Of a stretch of 64,000 bases of DNA, positions 1 through 6,796 are shown piece by piece (position 1 is the stretch's first letter; each line of letters opens with the position of its first letter). This stretch comes from DATAXP01 sp036272935. Lineage in GTDB: Bacteria > Planctomycetota > Planctomycetia > Pirellulales > PNKZ01. The stretch is taken from positions 1 to 64,000 of the forward strand of contig DATAXP010000057.1 of assembly GCA_036272935.1 (NCBI GenBank), given 5' to 3'. The position numbers and the translations under genes were made by a program. The notes beneath the pieces were generated by a model. The model was given only the letters and a program-made list of their open reading frames with translations. It was not told the DNA's origin and ran no database searches.

Positions 1-2
1 TG

Positions 3-434
3 TTCCACGACTACCGCTACTTCTTTTACTTGACCAACGACTGGGACTTGTCGCCGGCCGAGGTGGTGTTCGAGGCCAACGACCGCTGCGACCAGGAGAA
101 CCTGCTGGCCCAGCTCAAGGGGAGTGTACGGGCATTGCACGCGCCGGTCGATACCTTGCTGAGCAACGGGGCTTACATGGTGATGGTGTCGCTGGCCTGG
201 AATTTGAAAGCCTGGTGGGCCTTGCTGTTGCCCGAGGGACGCTCGCGACATGCCCAGGCGTGGCGCGCGCAGAAGCGGCGCGTGCTCGGGATGGAGTTCA
301 AGACCTTCCGCAATGCCATCGTGCGCTTGCCCTGTCAGATCGTGCAAGGCGGACGGCGGTTGATCTACCGCCTGTTGAGTTGGAACCCTTGGCAAGCGGT
401 GTTCTTCCGTTGGCTCGATCACTTACGGTGCTGA
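3..434 (+). CDS. Transposase, IS1380-like (C-terminal part, cut by window edge)
   Basis: The reading frame is already open at the first base and ends with TGA at 432-434, so only the C-terminal ~143 residues are visible. The motif ANDRCDQENLLAQLK followed by a hydrophobic helix (YMVMVSLAWNLKAWW) matches the last part of the DDE catalytic domain of IS4/IS1380-type transposases, where a conserved Glu follows an N/R-rich helix. It would catalyse cut-and-paste movement of its own element. The N-terminus and the left inverted repeat lie outside the window. An imperfect hairpin just downstream (451-470) may be near the right end of the IS, but no clear terminal repeat could be identified. Family assignment is by motif only. 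Confidence 0.7.
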   Translation, partial: FHDYRYFFYLTNDWDLSPAEVVFEANDRCDQENLLAQLKGSVRALHAPVDTLLSNGAYMVMVSLAWNLKAWWALLLPEGRSRHAQAWRAQKRRVLGMEFKTFRNAIVRLPCQIVQGGRRLIYRLLSWNPWQAVFFRWLDHLRC

Positions 435-450
435 CGTGAGAACCCCGAAG

Positions 451-470
451 CCGGAGTCCGGATGCTCCGG
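451..470. repeat. Short inverted repeat downstream of transposase
   Basis: CCGGAG at 451-456 faces CTCCGG at 465-470 across an 8-nt loop, 17 bases after the transposase stop. It could be a weak terminator stem or part of an IS end. There is no T-tract. Confidence 0.35.
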
Positions 471-571
471 TCCGCCGCCACGTCGAACCCCAGAAAGCAC
501 TCGACCATGCCCGACCACAATCCGATCTCCACCACCACGCCGATTGGCGTCGGTCCACTCGGCATTGCGCT

Positions 572-916
572 TCATGCCGACCGGAGAAAACGCCACTCCA
601 CGCGGTCGGCCTTCGCTTGTTTAAGGACTAGGTCCGGGAAACCGACATGCAGCCGCCGCGCCTCGCACCTGTATATGTCGATCGCAGCATAGCGAGCGAT
701 GCGGTACAGCCACGTCGAGAATGTATTGCCCGGCTGCCACGTCTCGCACCGCTTCCACACGTTTTCCCATGTTGTTGCTGCCGTCTCGTCCGCGACCCGC
801 TCGTCACGGCTGCGCAGCCACCCTAGCAGCGGCTCGGCGTATCGATCGTGCAGCGCGCGGAAGTACGTCTCATCGCCGGTGTTGATGTATCTCACGATCA
901 GTTGTTCAGGTGTCAT
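572..916 (-). CDS. ECF sigma-70 family factor, region 2 only
   Basis: The 114-residue product starts MTPEQLIVRYI. It contains a recognisable sigma region 2: a core-binding helix (YFRALHDRYAEPLLGWLR), then TTWENVWKR, then the -10-recognition/melting helix FSTWLYRIARYAAIDIYR. After about residue 88 the sequence degenerates and stops; no region 4 helix-turn-helix follows in this or the other minus-strand frames down to the transposase. ECF factors normally have about 170-200 residues, so this is either a truncated gene or a sigma2-only protein. The start at 916 is preferred over 997 because homology begins there. It sits between transposase and integrase genes, so 3' truncation by element movement is plausible but not proven. 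Confidence 0.65.
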   Translation of the reverse strand: MTPEQLIVRYINTGDETYFRALHDRYAEPLLGWLRSRDERVADETAATTWENVWKRCETWQPGNTFSTWLYRIARYAAIDIYRCEARRLHVGFPDLVLKQAKADRVEWRFLRSA

Positions 917-1150
917 CGTTGTTGTTCCGGGTGTTGAGTGAGTGCCTATCTCTACAGTCGCTCGATTTTGGCGGCGAGCAAGCGCAGGGCACCGCATTCA
1001 CTTTTTGCGTTTCGCCCGCGTTTTTCGATGAGAACACCCGAATCCGACGCCTCAGAAAATAACCGGCACATTCAGGACGATGGTTACGATCCTTGCGTGC
1101 AACGCTGTCGAAGGTGGTGCAATACGTCACGCGATTGGCTGGTGCGACGT

Positions 1151-1176
1151 AGTGCTTGCCAGGGCAAGCAAGCACT
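1151..1176. repeat. 9-bp perfect inverted repeat upstream of excisionase-like gene
   Basis: AGTGCTTGC (1151-1159) faces GCAAGCACT (1168-1176) with an 8-nt spacer. The right half also contains a GCAA direct reiteration. It ends 13 bases before the start codon of the small helix-turn-helix gene, a position suited to an operator or excisionase binding site; a hairpin that masks the ribosome binding site is also possible. Confidence 0.5.
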
Positions 1177-1188
1177 ATTGGAGATACA

Positions 1189-1368
1189 ATGGAGAAGACA
1201 CTTCTGTCGGTCGCAGACACGGCCGAGACTTTGGGCATCAGCGAACGAACACTGTGGACGTTGCGGCAGCAAGGCAAGATTCACGCCGTTCATATCGGCC
1301 GCCGAGTTCTCTTCGCGGTCGCCGAGATTCAGCGGTTCATCACTGAGCAACAGCGGGAGGCAAGCTAG
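1189..1368 (+). CDS. Excisionase/MerR-like helix-turn-helix DNA-binding protein
   Basis: This 59-residue protein has the SVADTAETLGISERTLWTLR helix-turn-helix followed by IHAVHIGRRVLFAVAEIQRFI. That is the usual winged-helix HTH_17/excisionase pattern, in which a recognition helix is followed by a beta wing ending in a hydrophobic helix. The ATG at 1189 is preceded by GGAGA (1180-1184). The stop codon TAG overlaps the GTG start of the integrase by one base, so the two are translationally coupled. In such pairs the small protein binds arms of the attachment site and steers the recombinase toward excision; that role here is inferred from position. Confidence 0.8.
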   Translation: MEKTLLSVADTAETLGISERTLWTLRQQGKIHAVHIGRRVLFAVAEIQRFITEQQREAS

Positions 1369-2630
1369 TGGCCAGTATTTCGACCAGCGGCGGCAGACGC
1401 ATCCTGTATCTCGGCAGCGGCAAGGGACGCCGTAAGCTGCACCTCGGCACGATGAATGCCAAGACCGCTGCCAGCGTCAAGCTGCACGTCGAGTATCTGC
1501 ACACTGCCAGGCTCGCTAACCAGCCTGCACCGCCAGATACCGCCCGCTGGCTGGCCGGTATCGACGATGCCTTGCACGACAAGATTGCCGGACTTGGCCT
1601 ATGCGAGCCTCGCGCGCCAAGAGAGACGGCAACGCTTCAGGCATTCATCGATCAGTACGTGGAATCGCGGGGCGATGTAAAGGCAGTGACGAAAGCTGCA
1701 TGGCGGCAAGGTGAGCAAAGCCTAGTTGCTTTCCTCGGTGCCGACCGCGACTTGGCGACCGTCACGAAGGGCGATGCTGACGATTACATCGTCTATCTGC
1801 GAAGTCTCGACTTGGCCAGCTTCACGCAGAAGAAACGGCTCCAATTCGCCAAGACGATCTTTCGATCGGCACTTCGGCACAAGCTGATTGCCGAGAACCC
1901 GTTCGCCGACGCCAAGATTACGGCTTCGATGGCGAACCGCAAAGCGATGATTGAGCCGACCGACATCGACAAGATTCTTGCCGCCTGTCCCGATCACAAC
2001 TGGCGTTGTATCACGGTGCTGGCCCGCTATGGCGGTCTACGCTGCCCCAGCGAAGTGCTCAGCTTGCGCTGGCAGGACATCGACTGGGCCGCAGGCAAGA
2101 TGCTTGTCACGGTGCCCAAACTTGAGCATCTTGAAGGAAAAGCAACCCGTGAGGTTCCGCTTTTTCCGGAAGTGCGGGACGTGCTCTGGGATGCTCATCA
2201 GCTTGCGCCCGATGGCGCGGTCTATGTTGTCGATGAGCGTTTTCGCCGATCCGCGAACCATCGCGACGGCTGGAAAAACTGCAACCTATCGACCACGTTC
2301 AAGAAGATCATCCGCCGCGCGGGCCTTGAACCGTGGCCCAAGGTGTTCCACAACCTGCGCGCATCCCGCGCCACTGAACTGGTCCGGACGTTCCCCAGCC
2401 ACGTCGCTGCCGCCTGGCTCGGCCACACTGAGGCAATCGCAGACAAGCACTACCGGAGAGTGACCGATGACGACTGGAATCGGGCGGTGCAGAAAACGGT
2501 GCAGCTTGGAGCGGAAATAGGTCGCAACGCCTCACGTTCTAAGCGCTCGCGAGTCGAATTTCCGCAGGAATTTAGCACTTGCGAGTCAGTTCCGGAAACC
2601 GAATGGGCGACACAGGACTCGAACCTGTGA
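1368..2630 (+). CDS. Tyrosine recombinase/phage-type integrase
   Basis: This 420-residue site-specific recombinase has an N-terminal SAM-like core-binding domain (about 87-175) and a catalytic domain (about 195-370). All the key residues are visible: Arg225 in YGGLRCPSE, a Lys at 251 or 258, His328 and Arg331 in HNLRASR, His353 in WLGH and the nucleophile Tyr362 in KHYRR. It starts with GTG overlapping the excisionase stop. The last residues (EWATQDSNL) are encoded by the 3' half of the adjacent tRNA-Val gene read antisense, as in elements that integrate into a tRNA and carry the attachment site at the end of int. It would integrate and excise the element lying to the left. It appears intact. 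Confidence 0.9.
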   Translation: MASISTSGGRRILYLGSGKGRRKLHLGTMNAKTAASVKLHVEYLHTARLANQPAPPDTARWLAGIDDALHDKIAGLGLCEPRAPRETATLQAFIDQYVESRGDVKAVTKAAWRQGEQSLVAFLGADRDLATVTKGDADDYIVYLRSLDLASFTQKKRLQFAKTIFRSALRHKLIAENPFADAKITASMANRKAMIEPTDIDKILAACPDHNWRCITVLARYGGLRCPSEVLSLRWQDIDWAAGKMLVTVPKLEHLEGKATREVPLFPEVRDVLWDAHQLAPDGAVYVVDERFRRSANHRDGWKNCNLSTTFKKIIRRAGLEPWPKVFHNLRASRATELVRTFPSHVAAAWLGHTEAIADKHYRRVTDDDWNRAVQKTVQLGAEIGRNASRSKRSRVEFPQEFSTCESVPETEWATQDSNL

Positions 2631-2677
2631 CCCCGACCGTGTGAGGATCGTGCTCTAACCAACTGAGCTAGTCGCCC
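2604..2677 (-). tRNA. tRNA-Val (anticodon CAC)
   Basis: On the minus strand the gene folds completely. The acceptor stem GGGCGAC pairs with GTCGCCC, the D stem is GCTC/GAGC, and the anticodon stem CGATC/GGTCG carries the loop CTCACAC with anticodon CAC. The variable loop is GGGTC and the T arm is ACAGG-TTCGAGT-CCTGT. The discriminator base is A and CCA is not encoded. It reads valine GTG codons. Its 3' half overlaps the end of the integrase gene, so it is the likely attachment site. Confidence 0.95.
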
Positions 2678-2678
2678 G
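2636..2678. repeat. Attachment-site-like direct repeat, copy 1 (inside tRNA-Val)
   Basis: This 43-bp stretch, from the anticodon loop to just beyond the 5' end of tRNA-Val, is repeated at 2791-2833 with one mismatch (in the anticodon stem). Identity stops abruptly at the anticodon-loop side, a common crossover position for tRNA-targeting tyrosine recombinases. Confidence 0.75.
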
Positions 2679-2790
2679 GAAGTTCAATCGAAAGGTTACA
2701 GTTTTTTTCGTCGGACCGGTAGGGTTACAGTTCTGCGGAACGAAACCCGTTTATCTGCGGGCTTTTCGGCGATTCTGCCGGGACCGGCAA

Positions 2791-2833
2791 ACCGTGTGAG
2801 GATAGTGCTCTAACCAACTGAGCTAGTCGCCCG
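2791..2833 (-). pseudogene. 5' half of a second tRNA-Val copy (attachment-site scar)
   Basis: This is a repeat of the 5' half of the tRNA-Val gene (acceptor 5' strand, D arm, anticodon arm to the loop) in the same orientation, with no T arm or 3' acceptor strand. The single difference from the intact copy turns anticodon-stem base 28 from G to T, which would not pair with the existing 3' half. A TATCTT hexamer lies shortly upstream on the minus strand (about 2850-2855), so the old chromosomal promoter may now sit in front of the truncated copy. Confidence 0.8.
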
Positions 2834-2915
2834 AGGGGTAACGGCGAAGATACCCGATTGCCGCGTGTGCCTCAAGCGGCCGTAACGACTGGCGAGTCCG
2901 CGGCGCGGTGCAGCG

Positions 2916-3416
2916 TCAGCGCGAAACGGTGTAGCGCCAGCGAATCGTTGCCGGCGGCTCGACCGATTGCGTGTGGGCGTCGATCCGCACCAGTTCTTGC
3001 AGCGGATACTCGACGCAACTGGCCTCGCCCGCCGCCGGGTCGACTGCGAGCACCACGTCGGGCGCGTCGGCAGGCCGATGGTAGACGGTGCTCAAATGCT
3101 GCGGCGGCTGAGTTACGCGGCAGGCGACGTCGAACGAGAGCGCGCCGTCGGACTGGGCCTCGATGCTGACCGACCAATGGCTCGCGCCGGCCAAGCCCAG
3201 CAGCATCGCCACCGGGCGGCCATCGCGCGTTTCGACGGCGAGCTGTTGCAGCGGTGGACTGGCGGGCCATGCTTCGTCCCCCGAGCCTTCGATCGACACC
3301 AGCGCAGCGTTCCAGTCGTCACCGTCACTCACTTCGACCACGTGCGCATAGCGATCGCCCGCGTGCGTGAAGCGCACACGCAGCGAACCGGCGGCGACGA
3401 TTTCCTCGGCAGGCAT
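2916..3416 (-). CDS. Hypothetical protein, possibly planctomycete-specific
   Basis: The 166-residue protein begins MPAEEIVAAGSLRVRF. I do not recognise the family. It has no signal peptide or membrane segment and is rich in beta-strand-like alternation (for example SVSIEAQSDGALSFDVACRV). That would suit a small beta-sandwich, but this is only an impression. The start at 3416 is chosen because further upstream the frame runs through the heptad repeat array and the divergent glycosylase gene. It is transcribed away from that gene, and the intergenic space between them is the inverted heptad array. Confidence 0.55.
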   Translation of the reverse strand: MPAEEIVAAGSLRVRFTHAGDRYAHVVEVSDGDDWNAALVSIEGSGDEAWPASPPLQQLAVETRDGRPVAMLLGLAGASHWSVSIEAQSDGALSFDVACRVTQPPQHLSTVYHRPADAPDVVLAVDPAAGEASCVEYPLQELVRIDAHTQSVEPPATIRWRYTVSR

Positions 3417-3423
3417 ATCCAAC

Positions 3424-3501
3424 AGGCTACAGGCTACGGGCACCGGGCTACAGGTGGTTTTTTTTGCCGGCGCCTGTAGCCTGTAGTCTGGAGCCCGTAG
3501 C
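3424..3501. repeat. Facing pair of 7-bp tandem arrays (heptad array A)
   Basis: Left arm: AGGCTAC at 3424, AGGCTAC at 3431, GGGCACC at 3438, GGGCTAC at 3445. Right arm: CTGTAGC at 3474, CTGTAGT at 3481, CTGGAGC at 3488, CCGTAGC at 3495. The arms are approximate reverse complements separated by a spacer with a run of eight T (3458-3465). The array fills nearly all of the space between two divergent genes, so it must contain or replace their promoters. Confidence 0.8.
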
Positions 3502-3504
3502 CCT

Positions 3505-4053
3505 ATGCTCGCCGAAGATTTTTTCGCCCGGGAAACGCTCGTCGTGGCGCGAGAGCTGATCGGCACCGAGCTCGTGGTGGGCCGCTGTGCCGGACGGATC
3601 GTCGAAACCGAGGCGTACAAGACCGACGCGGCGTCGCACTACGTCACGCGCCGGAACCAGGCAGTGTTCATGCGCGAGACGCACGCCCATGTGTACGTGT
3701 ACTTTATCTATGGCATGTATCACTGCCTGAATTTCACGACCGATTCGACCGCTCCCGGGGCGATCTTGATCCGGGCGGCTGAGCCGCTGCGGGGGATCGA
3801 GCTGATGCGCCAGCGCCGCCGCACCACCGACATCCGCAAGCTGGCCCGCGGGCCAGGCTGCCTGTGCCAGGCATTCGCGATCGATCTGTCGTTCAACGGC
3901 CTGCCAATCGGCAAGAAAATCCGCGTGCTGCCCCGCCGCGATAAGCCGGCGATCGAGACAACTCGCCGGATCGGCATCTCGCAAGCGGTCGAGCTGCCGT
4001 GGCGATTTTACGAACGCGATAGCCAGTTCACATCGCCGCATCCGCGAGAGTAG
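3505..4053 (+). CDS. DNA-3-methyladenine glycosylase (AAG/Mpg family)
   Basis: The 182-residue protein matches the single-domain alkyladenine DNA glycosylase family, which flips out and removes alkylated or deaminated purines in base-excision repair. Visible signatures are the N-terminal FFARETLVVARELIGTELV, the catalytic Glu in IVETEAY, the base-stacking and intercalating segment VYFIYGMYHCLNF, and the GAILIRAAEPL strand. The length is slightly short for the family (about 190-200), with no missing motif. The ATG at 3505 follows the heptad array directly, and the stop at 4051-4053 is the first base group of another heptad run. Confidence 0.9.
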   Translation: MLAEDFFARETLVVARELIGTELVVGRCAGRIVETEAYKTDAASHYVTRRNQAVFMRETHAHVYVYFIYGMYHCLNFTTDSTAPGAILIRAAEPLRGIELMRQRRRTTDIRKLARGPGCLCQAFAIDLSFNGLPIGKKIRVLPRRDKPAIETTRRIGISQAVELPWRFYERDSQFTSPHPRE

Positions 4054-4161
4054 TAGGCGGAGGGCAGTGGGCAGTAAGCAGATACGGAACAGCGGTTGAG
4101 GTTTTTGGCAATTCGGCGACAATCTTATTTTCCAGCCCCGAGTCCCCAGCCCCCAGTCCCT
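4052..4161. repeat. Two heptad runs between mpg and purQ (array B)
   Basis: First run, beginning at the stop codon: AGTAGGC 4052, GGAGGGC 4059, AGTGGGC 4066, AGTAAGC 4073, AGATACG 4080. Second run, ending just before the next start codon: AGCCCCG 4134, AGTCCCC 4141, AGCCCCC 4148, AGTCCCT 4155. The 7-bp period is exact while the unit drifts. Confidence 0.75.
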
Positions 4162-4166
4162 TCTGC

Positions 4167-4937
4167 ATGCCGCCACGCGTGCTCATCCTTCGTGCTCCGG
4201 GAACTAACTGCGATGGCGAGACGGCGTTCGCTTTCGAGCAGGCCGGCGGCACTGTCGAAGCGCTGCACGTCAATCGGGTGCTCGAGAATCCGCGGACGCT
4301 CGAGCGGTTTCAGATTCTCTGTCTCCCCGGGGGTTTCAGCTACGGCGACGATCTGTCGGCAGGACGCATCCTCGGCTCGCAGCTCCGGCTGCACTTGGGT
4401 GATCGCCTGCGCGAGTTCCAGGCTGCCGGCAAATTGGTGCTCGGCATCTGCAACGGATTTCAGGTGCTCATCAAGTCGGGCCTGCTGTTCAGCGACGAGC
4501 CGAACCACGAGCCGCCCGCCACGCTGACCAACAACGACTCGGGGCATTTCGAGGCGCGCTGGATCCAGGTCCGACGTGCCGGCGAGCAGTGCGTGTTCCT
4601 GCGCGGCATCGAGCACATGGACTTGCCGATCGCCCACGGCGAAGGCAAATTCGTCGCCCGCTCGCCGGCGGCGCTCGAGCAGCTTGAGCGTGCCGGGCAA
4701 CTTTGCCTGCGCTATGCTGGAGCCGGCGAATGCAATCTGGCGTTTCCGGAGAACCCCAACGGCTCGCAGCTCGACGTGGCCGGCATGTGCGACGCTTCGG
4801 GGCGCGTATTCGGCCTGATGCCGCACCCGGAACGTCATATCGATCGTACCCAGCACCCGCGCTGGACGCGCCGAGCGGCCGACGCCACCGGCGACGGGCT
4901 GAAAGTGTTTCAGAACGCGGTAAATTATTTTGGGTGA
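4167..4937 (+). CDS. purQ: Phosphoribosylformylglycinamidine synthase, glutaminase subunit PurQ
   Basis: The 256-residue class I glutamine amidotransferase releases ammonia from glutamine for the FGAM synthase (PurL) step of purine synthesis. The oxyanion/catalytic motif LPGGFSYGDDLSAG is followed by nucleophile Cys95 in GICNGFQVL and by His220/Glu222 in MPHPERH, giving the full triad. PurQ from operons with small PurL is usually about 225-235 residues; this one is of the slightly longer type. No purL or purS is next to it. The dgkA-like gene follows after 31 bases in the same direction. Confidence 0.95.
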   Translation: MPPRVLILRAPGTNCDGETAFAFEQAGGTVEALHVNRVLENPRTLERFQILCLPGGFSYGDDLSAGRILGSQLRLHLGDRLREFQAAGKLVLGICNGFQVLIKSGLLFSDEPNHEPPATLTNNDSGHFEARWIQVRRAGEQCVFLRGIEHMDLPIAHGEGKFVARSPAALEQLERAGQLCLRYAGAGECNLAFPENPNGSQLDVAGMCDASGRVFGLMPHPERHIDRTQHPRWTRRAADATGDGLKVFQNAVNYFG

Positions 4938-4938
4938 C

Positions 4939-4952
4939 GGGCTACAGGCTAC
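4939..4952. repeat. Two heptads after purQ (array C)
   Basis: GGGCTAC at 4939 and AGGCTAC at 4946 begin one base after the purQ stop codon and use the same unit as array A. Confidence 0.6.
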
Positions 4953-4968
4953 GGCAAGCGGGCGCGAG

Positions 4969-5352
4969 ATGAATGATCGCCGGCTTCATGTCGCCGGTCG
5001 GTTGCGTAGCTTTGTCTACGCAGGTCGTGGCGTGCTGTTGATGCTGCGCACGCAGCAGAACGCGTGGCTGCACGCGGCGGCGACGGTACTGGCGATCGGG
5101 TTGGGCGCGTGGCTCGGCATCGACCGTGGCCAGTGGTGCTGGATTATTGCGGCTATCGTGGCGGTGTGGACCGCCGAGGCGCTGAACACCGCGTTCGAGT
5201 TTTTGTGCGACGTCGCGAGTCCCGCGTTCCACCCACAAGTGGAAAAAGCCAAAGACGTGTCGGCCGGTGCGGTGCTTATCAGTGCCGGTGGGGCGCTGGC
5301 CATCGGACTGATCGTCTTTGGGCCGCGGCTGTGGGAGCGGTTGGTTTCCTAG
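4969..5352 (+). CDS. Diacylglycerol/undecaprenol kinase family membrane protein
   Basis: This 127-residue integral membrane kinase of the DgkA family has the family signature VWTAEALNTAFEFLCD (the Glu and Asn bind Mg-ATP), followed by KAKDVSAGAVLI. Three membrane segments are visible (about residues 38-55, 60-78 and 99-118). In Gram-positive and many other bacteria this family phosphorylates undecaprenol rather than diacylglycerol, so the substrate is left open. The ATG at 4969 is chosen because the upstream part of the frame lies in the heptad repeat after purQ. Confidence 0.9.
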   Translation: MNDRRLHVAGRLRSFVYAGRGVLLMLRTQQNAWLHAAATVLAIGLGAWLGIDRGQWCWIIAAIVAVWTAEALNTAFEFLCDVASPAFHPQVEKAKDVSAGAVLISAGGALAIGLIVFGPRLWERLVS

Positions 5353-5421
5353 CGGCCCGTGGCATTGGTCGCCCGATGCGCGGCGGACAAGTCCGTCGGC
5401 TAAACTGCTACGAAACGGCCC

Positions 5422-5449
5422 TTGCAAAACGGCTCGCATTCGGCACAAT
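5422..5449 (+). promoter_or_regulatory. Possible sigma70-type promoter of rplY
   Basis: TTGCAA (5422-5427) and CACAAT (5444-5449) are separated by 16 bases and lie about 50 bases upstream of the rplY start. Only a pattern match. Confidence 0.35.
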
Positions 5450-5496
5450 GGTTCGTTTCGACGCATTTTCAGTCTTAGCCGTTGCGAGGCCGTACG

Positions 5497-6126
5497 ATGG
5501 CCGAAGTTTTGAACGTTAAACGCCGCAATCCTCAAGGCAAGCGCCACGCTCGGCGATTGCGCGAGCAGGGGAACATTCCTGTCAACCTGTACGGCCACGG
5601 CCAGGAGAACGTGTACCTCGCGGTGCCGGCCGAGCAGGTGCGTTCGATGGTCCGGCACAGCGCCCGGGTAGTCGACCTGGCCGGCGACATCCAGGAGAAG
5701 GCGTTCGTCCGCGAGATGCAGTGGGACCCGTTCGGTCTGGAGGTGCTGCATCTCGACCTGACGCGCGTCAGTGCCGACGAGCGCGTCGAGGTGAACGTGA
5801 CCGTCGAGCTGCGCGGCACATCTCCGGGCGTGAAGGAAGGTGGCATCCTCGATCACGTGATGCACGAGGTCGAGATCGACTGTCTGGCGATCGAGATTCC
5901 GGAGAAGCTGTTCCTGCGGGTCGGAGAGCTGAAGTTGAACGGGTCGCTCACGGCGTCGGCCGTCGAGTTGCCGGCAGGCGTGAAGTTGCTGACTGATCCG
6001 GAGGCGATCGTGGTGAACTGCGTACCGCCGGCCGCCGAGGGCGAAGAGGCTCCGTTGGCTGCCGAAGGAGCCGAGCCCGAAGTGATCGGTCGCAAGGCCA
6101 GCGATGACGAAGCCGAGGAGGAATAA
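5497..6126 (+). CDS. rplY: 50S ribosomal protein bL25 (CTC/long form)
   Basis: The 209-residue protein is the long, two-domain form of bL25, which binds 5S rRNA. The N-terminal 5S-binding domain shows VKRRNPQGKRHARRLREQGNIPVNLYG (in two parts around residues 5-31), and the C-terminal TL5/CTC beta domain (about 95-185) includes RGTSPGVKEGGILDHV. The acidic tail (DDEAEEE) is typical. The ATG at 5497 gives MAEVLNV; the in-frame ATG at 5482 would add only five residues. It is followed by pth, the usual bL25-pth neighbourhood. Confidence 0.93.
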   Translation: MAEVLNVKRRNPQGKRHARRLREQGNIPVNLYGHGQENVYLAVPAEQVRSMVRHSARVVDLAGDIQEKAFVREMQWDPFGLEVLHLDLTRVSADERVEVNVTVELRGTSPGVKEGGILDHVMHEVEIDCLAIEIPEKLFLRVGELKLNGSLTASAVELPAGVKLLTDPEAIVVNCVPPAAEGEEAPLAAEGAEPEVIGRKASDDEAEEE

Positions 6127-6196
6127 AGCTCTACGGAATAGAAACAGCGCAGTGAGCGCCGAGCTTGTTGCGGCGTCCGGTGTGCGCGGGTGATCG

Positions 6197-6766
6197 ATGA
6201 AACTCGTGGTTGGGCTGGGAAACCCTGGCCGCAAGTACCAGGGAACGCGGCACAACGTCGGCTTCGAGGTGTTGGCCGATTTGGCGCGTCGCGGCAACGC
6301 GGGGAAGCCGAAAGCAAATTTTCAGGGCGAGGTGATTGAGGCAACGATCGACGGACAACGGCTGATCTTGCTGGCCCCGCAGACGTTCATGAACCGCAGC
6401 GGGACCAGCACCGTGCTGGCCCGCGATTTTTACAAGTTGACGAACGAGAACGTGTTGGTGGTTTGCGACGATTTTGCCCTGCCGACCGGGCGACTGAGGC
6501 TGCGGGGGCAAGGATCGTCGGGAGGACAAAAGGGACTGGACGACGTGATCCGCACACTGGGCAGCGACGCGGTGCCACGGCTGCGGATCGGCATCGGTCC
6601 GGTCCCGGCGGGTTGGGAGCCGGCCGACTTTGTGCTCGGACGGTTCGCTAAGGAAGAACGAGAAACAATCGACGCCACGGTGCCGCGAGCAGCCGACGCC
6701 GTGGTGTCGTGGGCGAGCCGTGGCTTGGCCGCGGCAATGAACGAATTCAACACAACTAGTAACTAG
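6197..6766 (+). CDS. pth: Peptidyl-tRNA hydrolase
   Basis: The 189-residue enzyme recycles stalled peptidyl-tRNA. Family motifs are present in order: VGLGNPGRKY (substrate Asn), GTRHNVGFE with the catalytic His, PQTFMNRSG with the conserved Asn, and VCDDFALPTGRLRLRGQGSSGGQKGL. The usual GGHNGL reads GGQKGL here, replacing the His-Asn pair seen in enterobacterial Pth; the rest of the site is intact. The last codons and the stop lie in a heptad array (AACTAGT, AACTAGC, TACTGGC, AACTGCT), so the C-terminal residues TTSN are repeat-encoded. rpsF follows after 30 bases. Confidence 0.93.
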   Translation: MKLVVGLGNPGRKYQGTRHNVGFEVLADLARRGNAGKPKANFQGEVIEATIDGQRLILLAPQTFMNRSGTSTVLARDFYKLTNENVLVVCDDFALPTGRLRLRGQGSSGGQKGLDDVIRTLGSDAVPRLRIGIGPVPAGWEPADFVLGRFAKEERETIDATVPRAADAVVSWASRGLAAAMNEFNTTSN

Positions 6767-6781
6767 CTACTGGCAACTGCT
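6754..6781. repeat. Heptad array D over the pth stop codon
   Basis: Four units at exact 7-bp spacing: AACTAGT 6754, AACTAGC 6761, TACTGGC 6768, AACTGCT 6775. The pth stop TAG (6764-6766) is inside the second unit. Confidence 0.65.
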
Positions 6782-6796
6782 CAAGGAGCAACGAAC

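Noticed and set aside
435..571. Missing sigma region 4 coding remnant
   Set aside because: All three minus-strand frames between the sigma gene end and the transposase were read; none resembles a sigma region 4 helix-turn-helix.
906..1277. Minus-strand frame of 123 codons upstream of the integrase pair
   Set aside because: Overlaps the excisionase-like gene, has no motif or ribosome binding site, and extends into the sigma factor gene.
3424..3501. CRISPR array
   Set aside because: Seven-base units without spacers of constant length and no cas genes in the window.
4942..6297. 451-codon open frame on the minus strand
   Set aside because: It is antisense to the dgkA-like and rplY genes, both of which have clear family motifs; high GC keeps the opposite frame free of stops.
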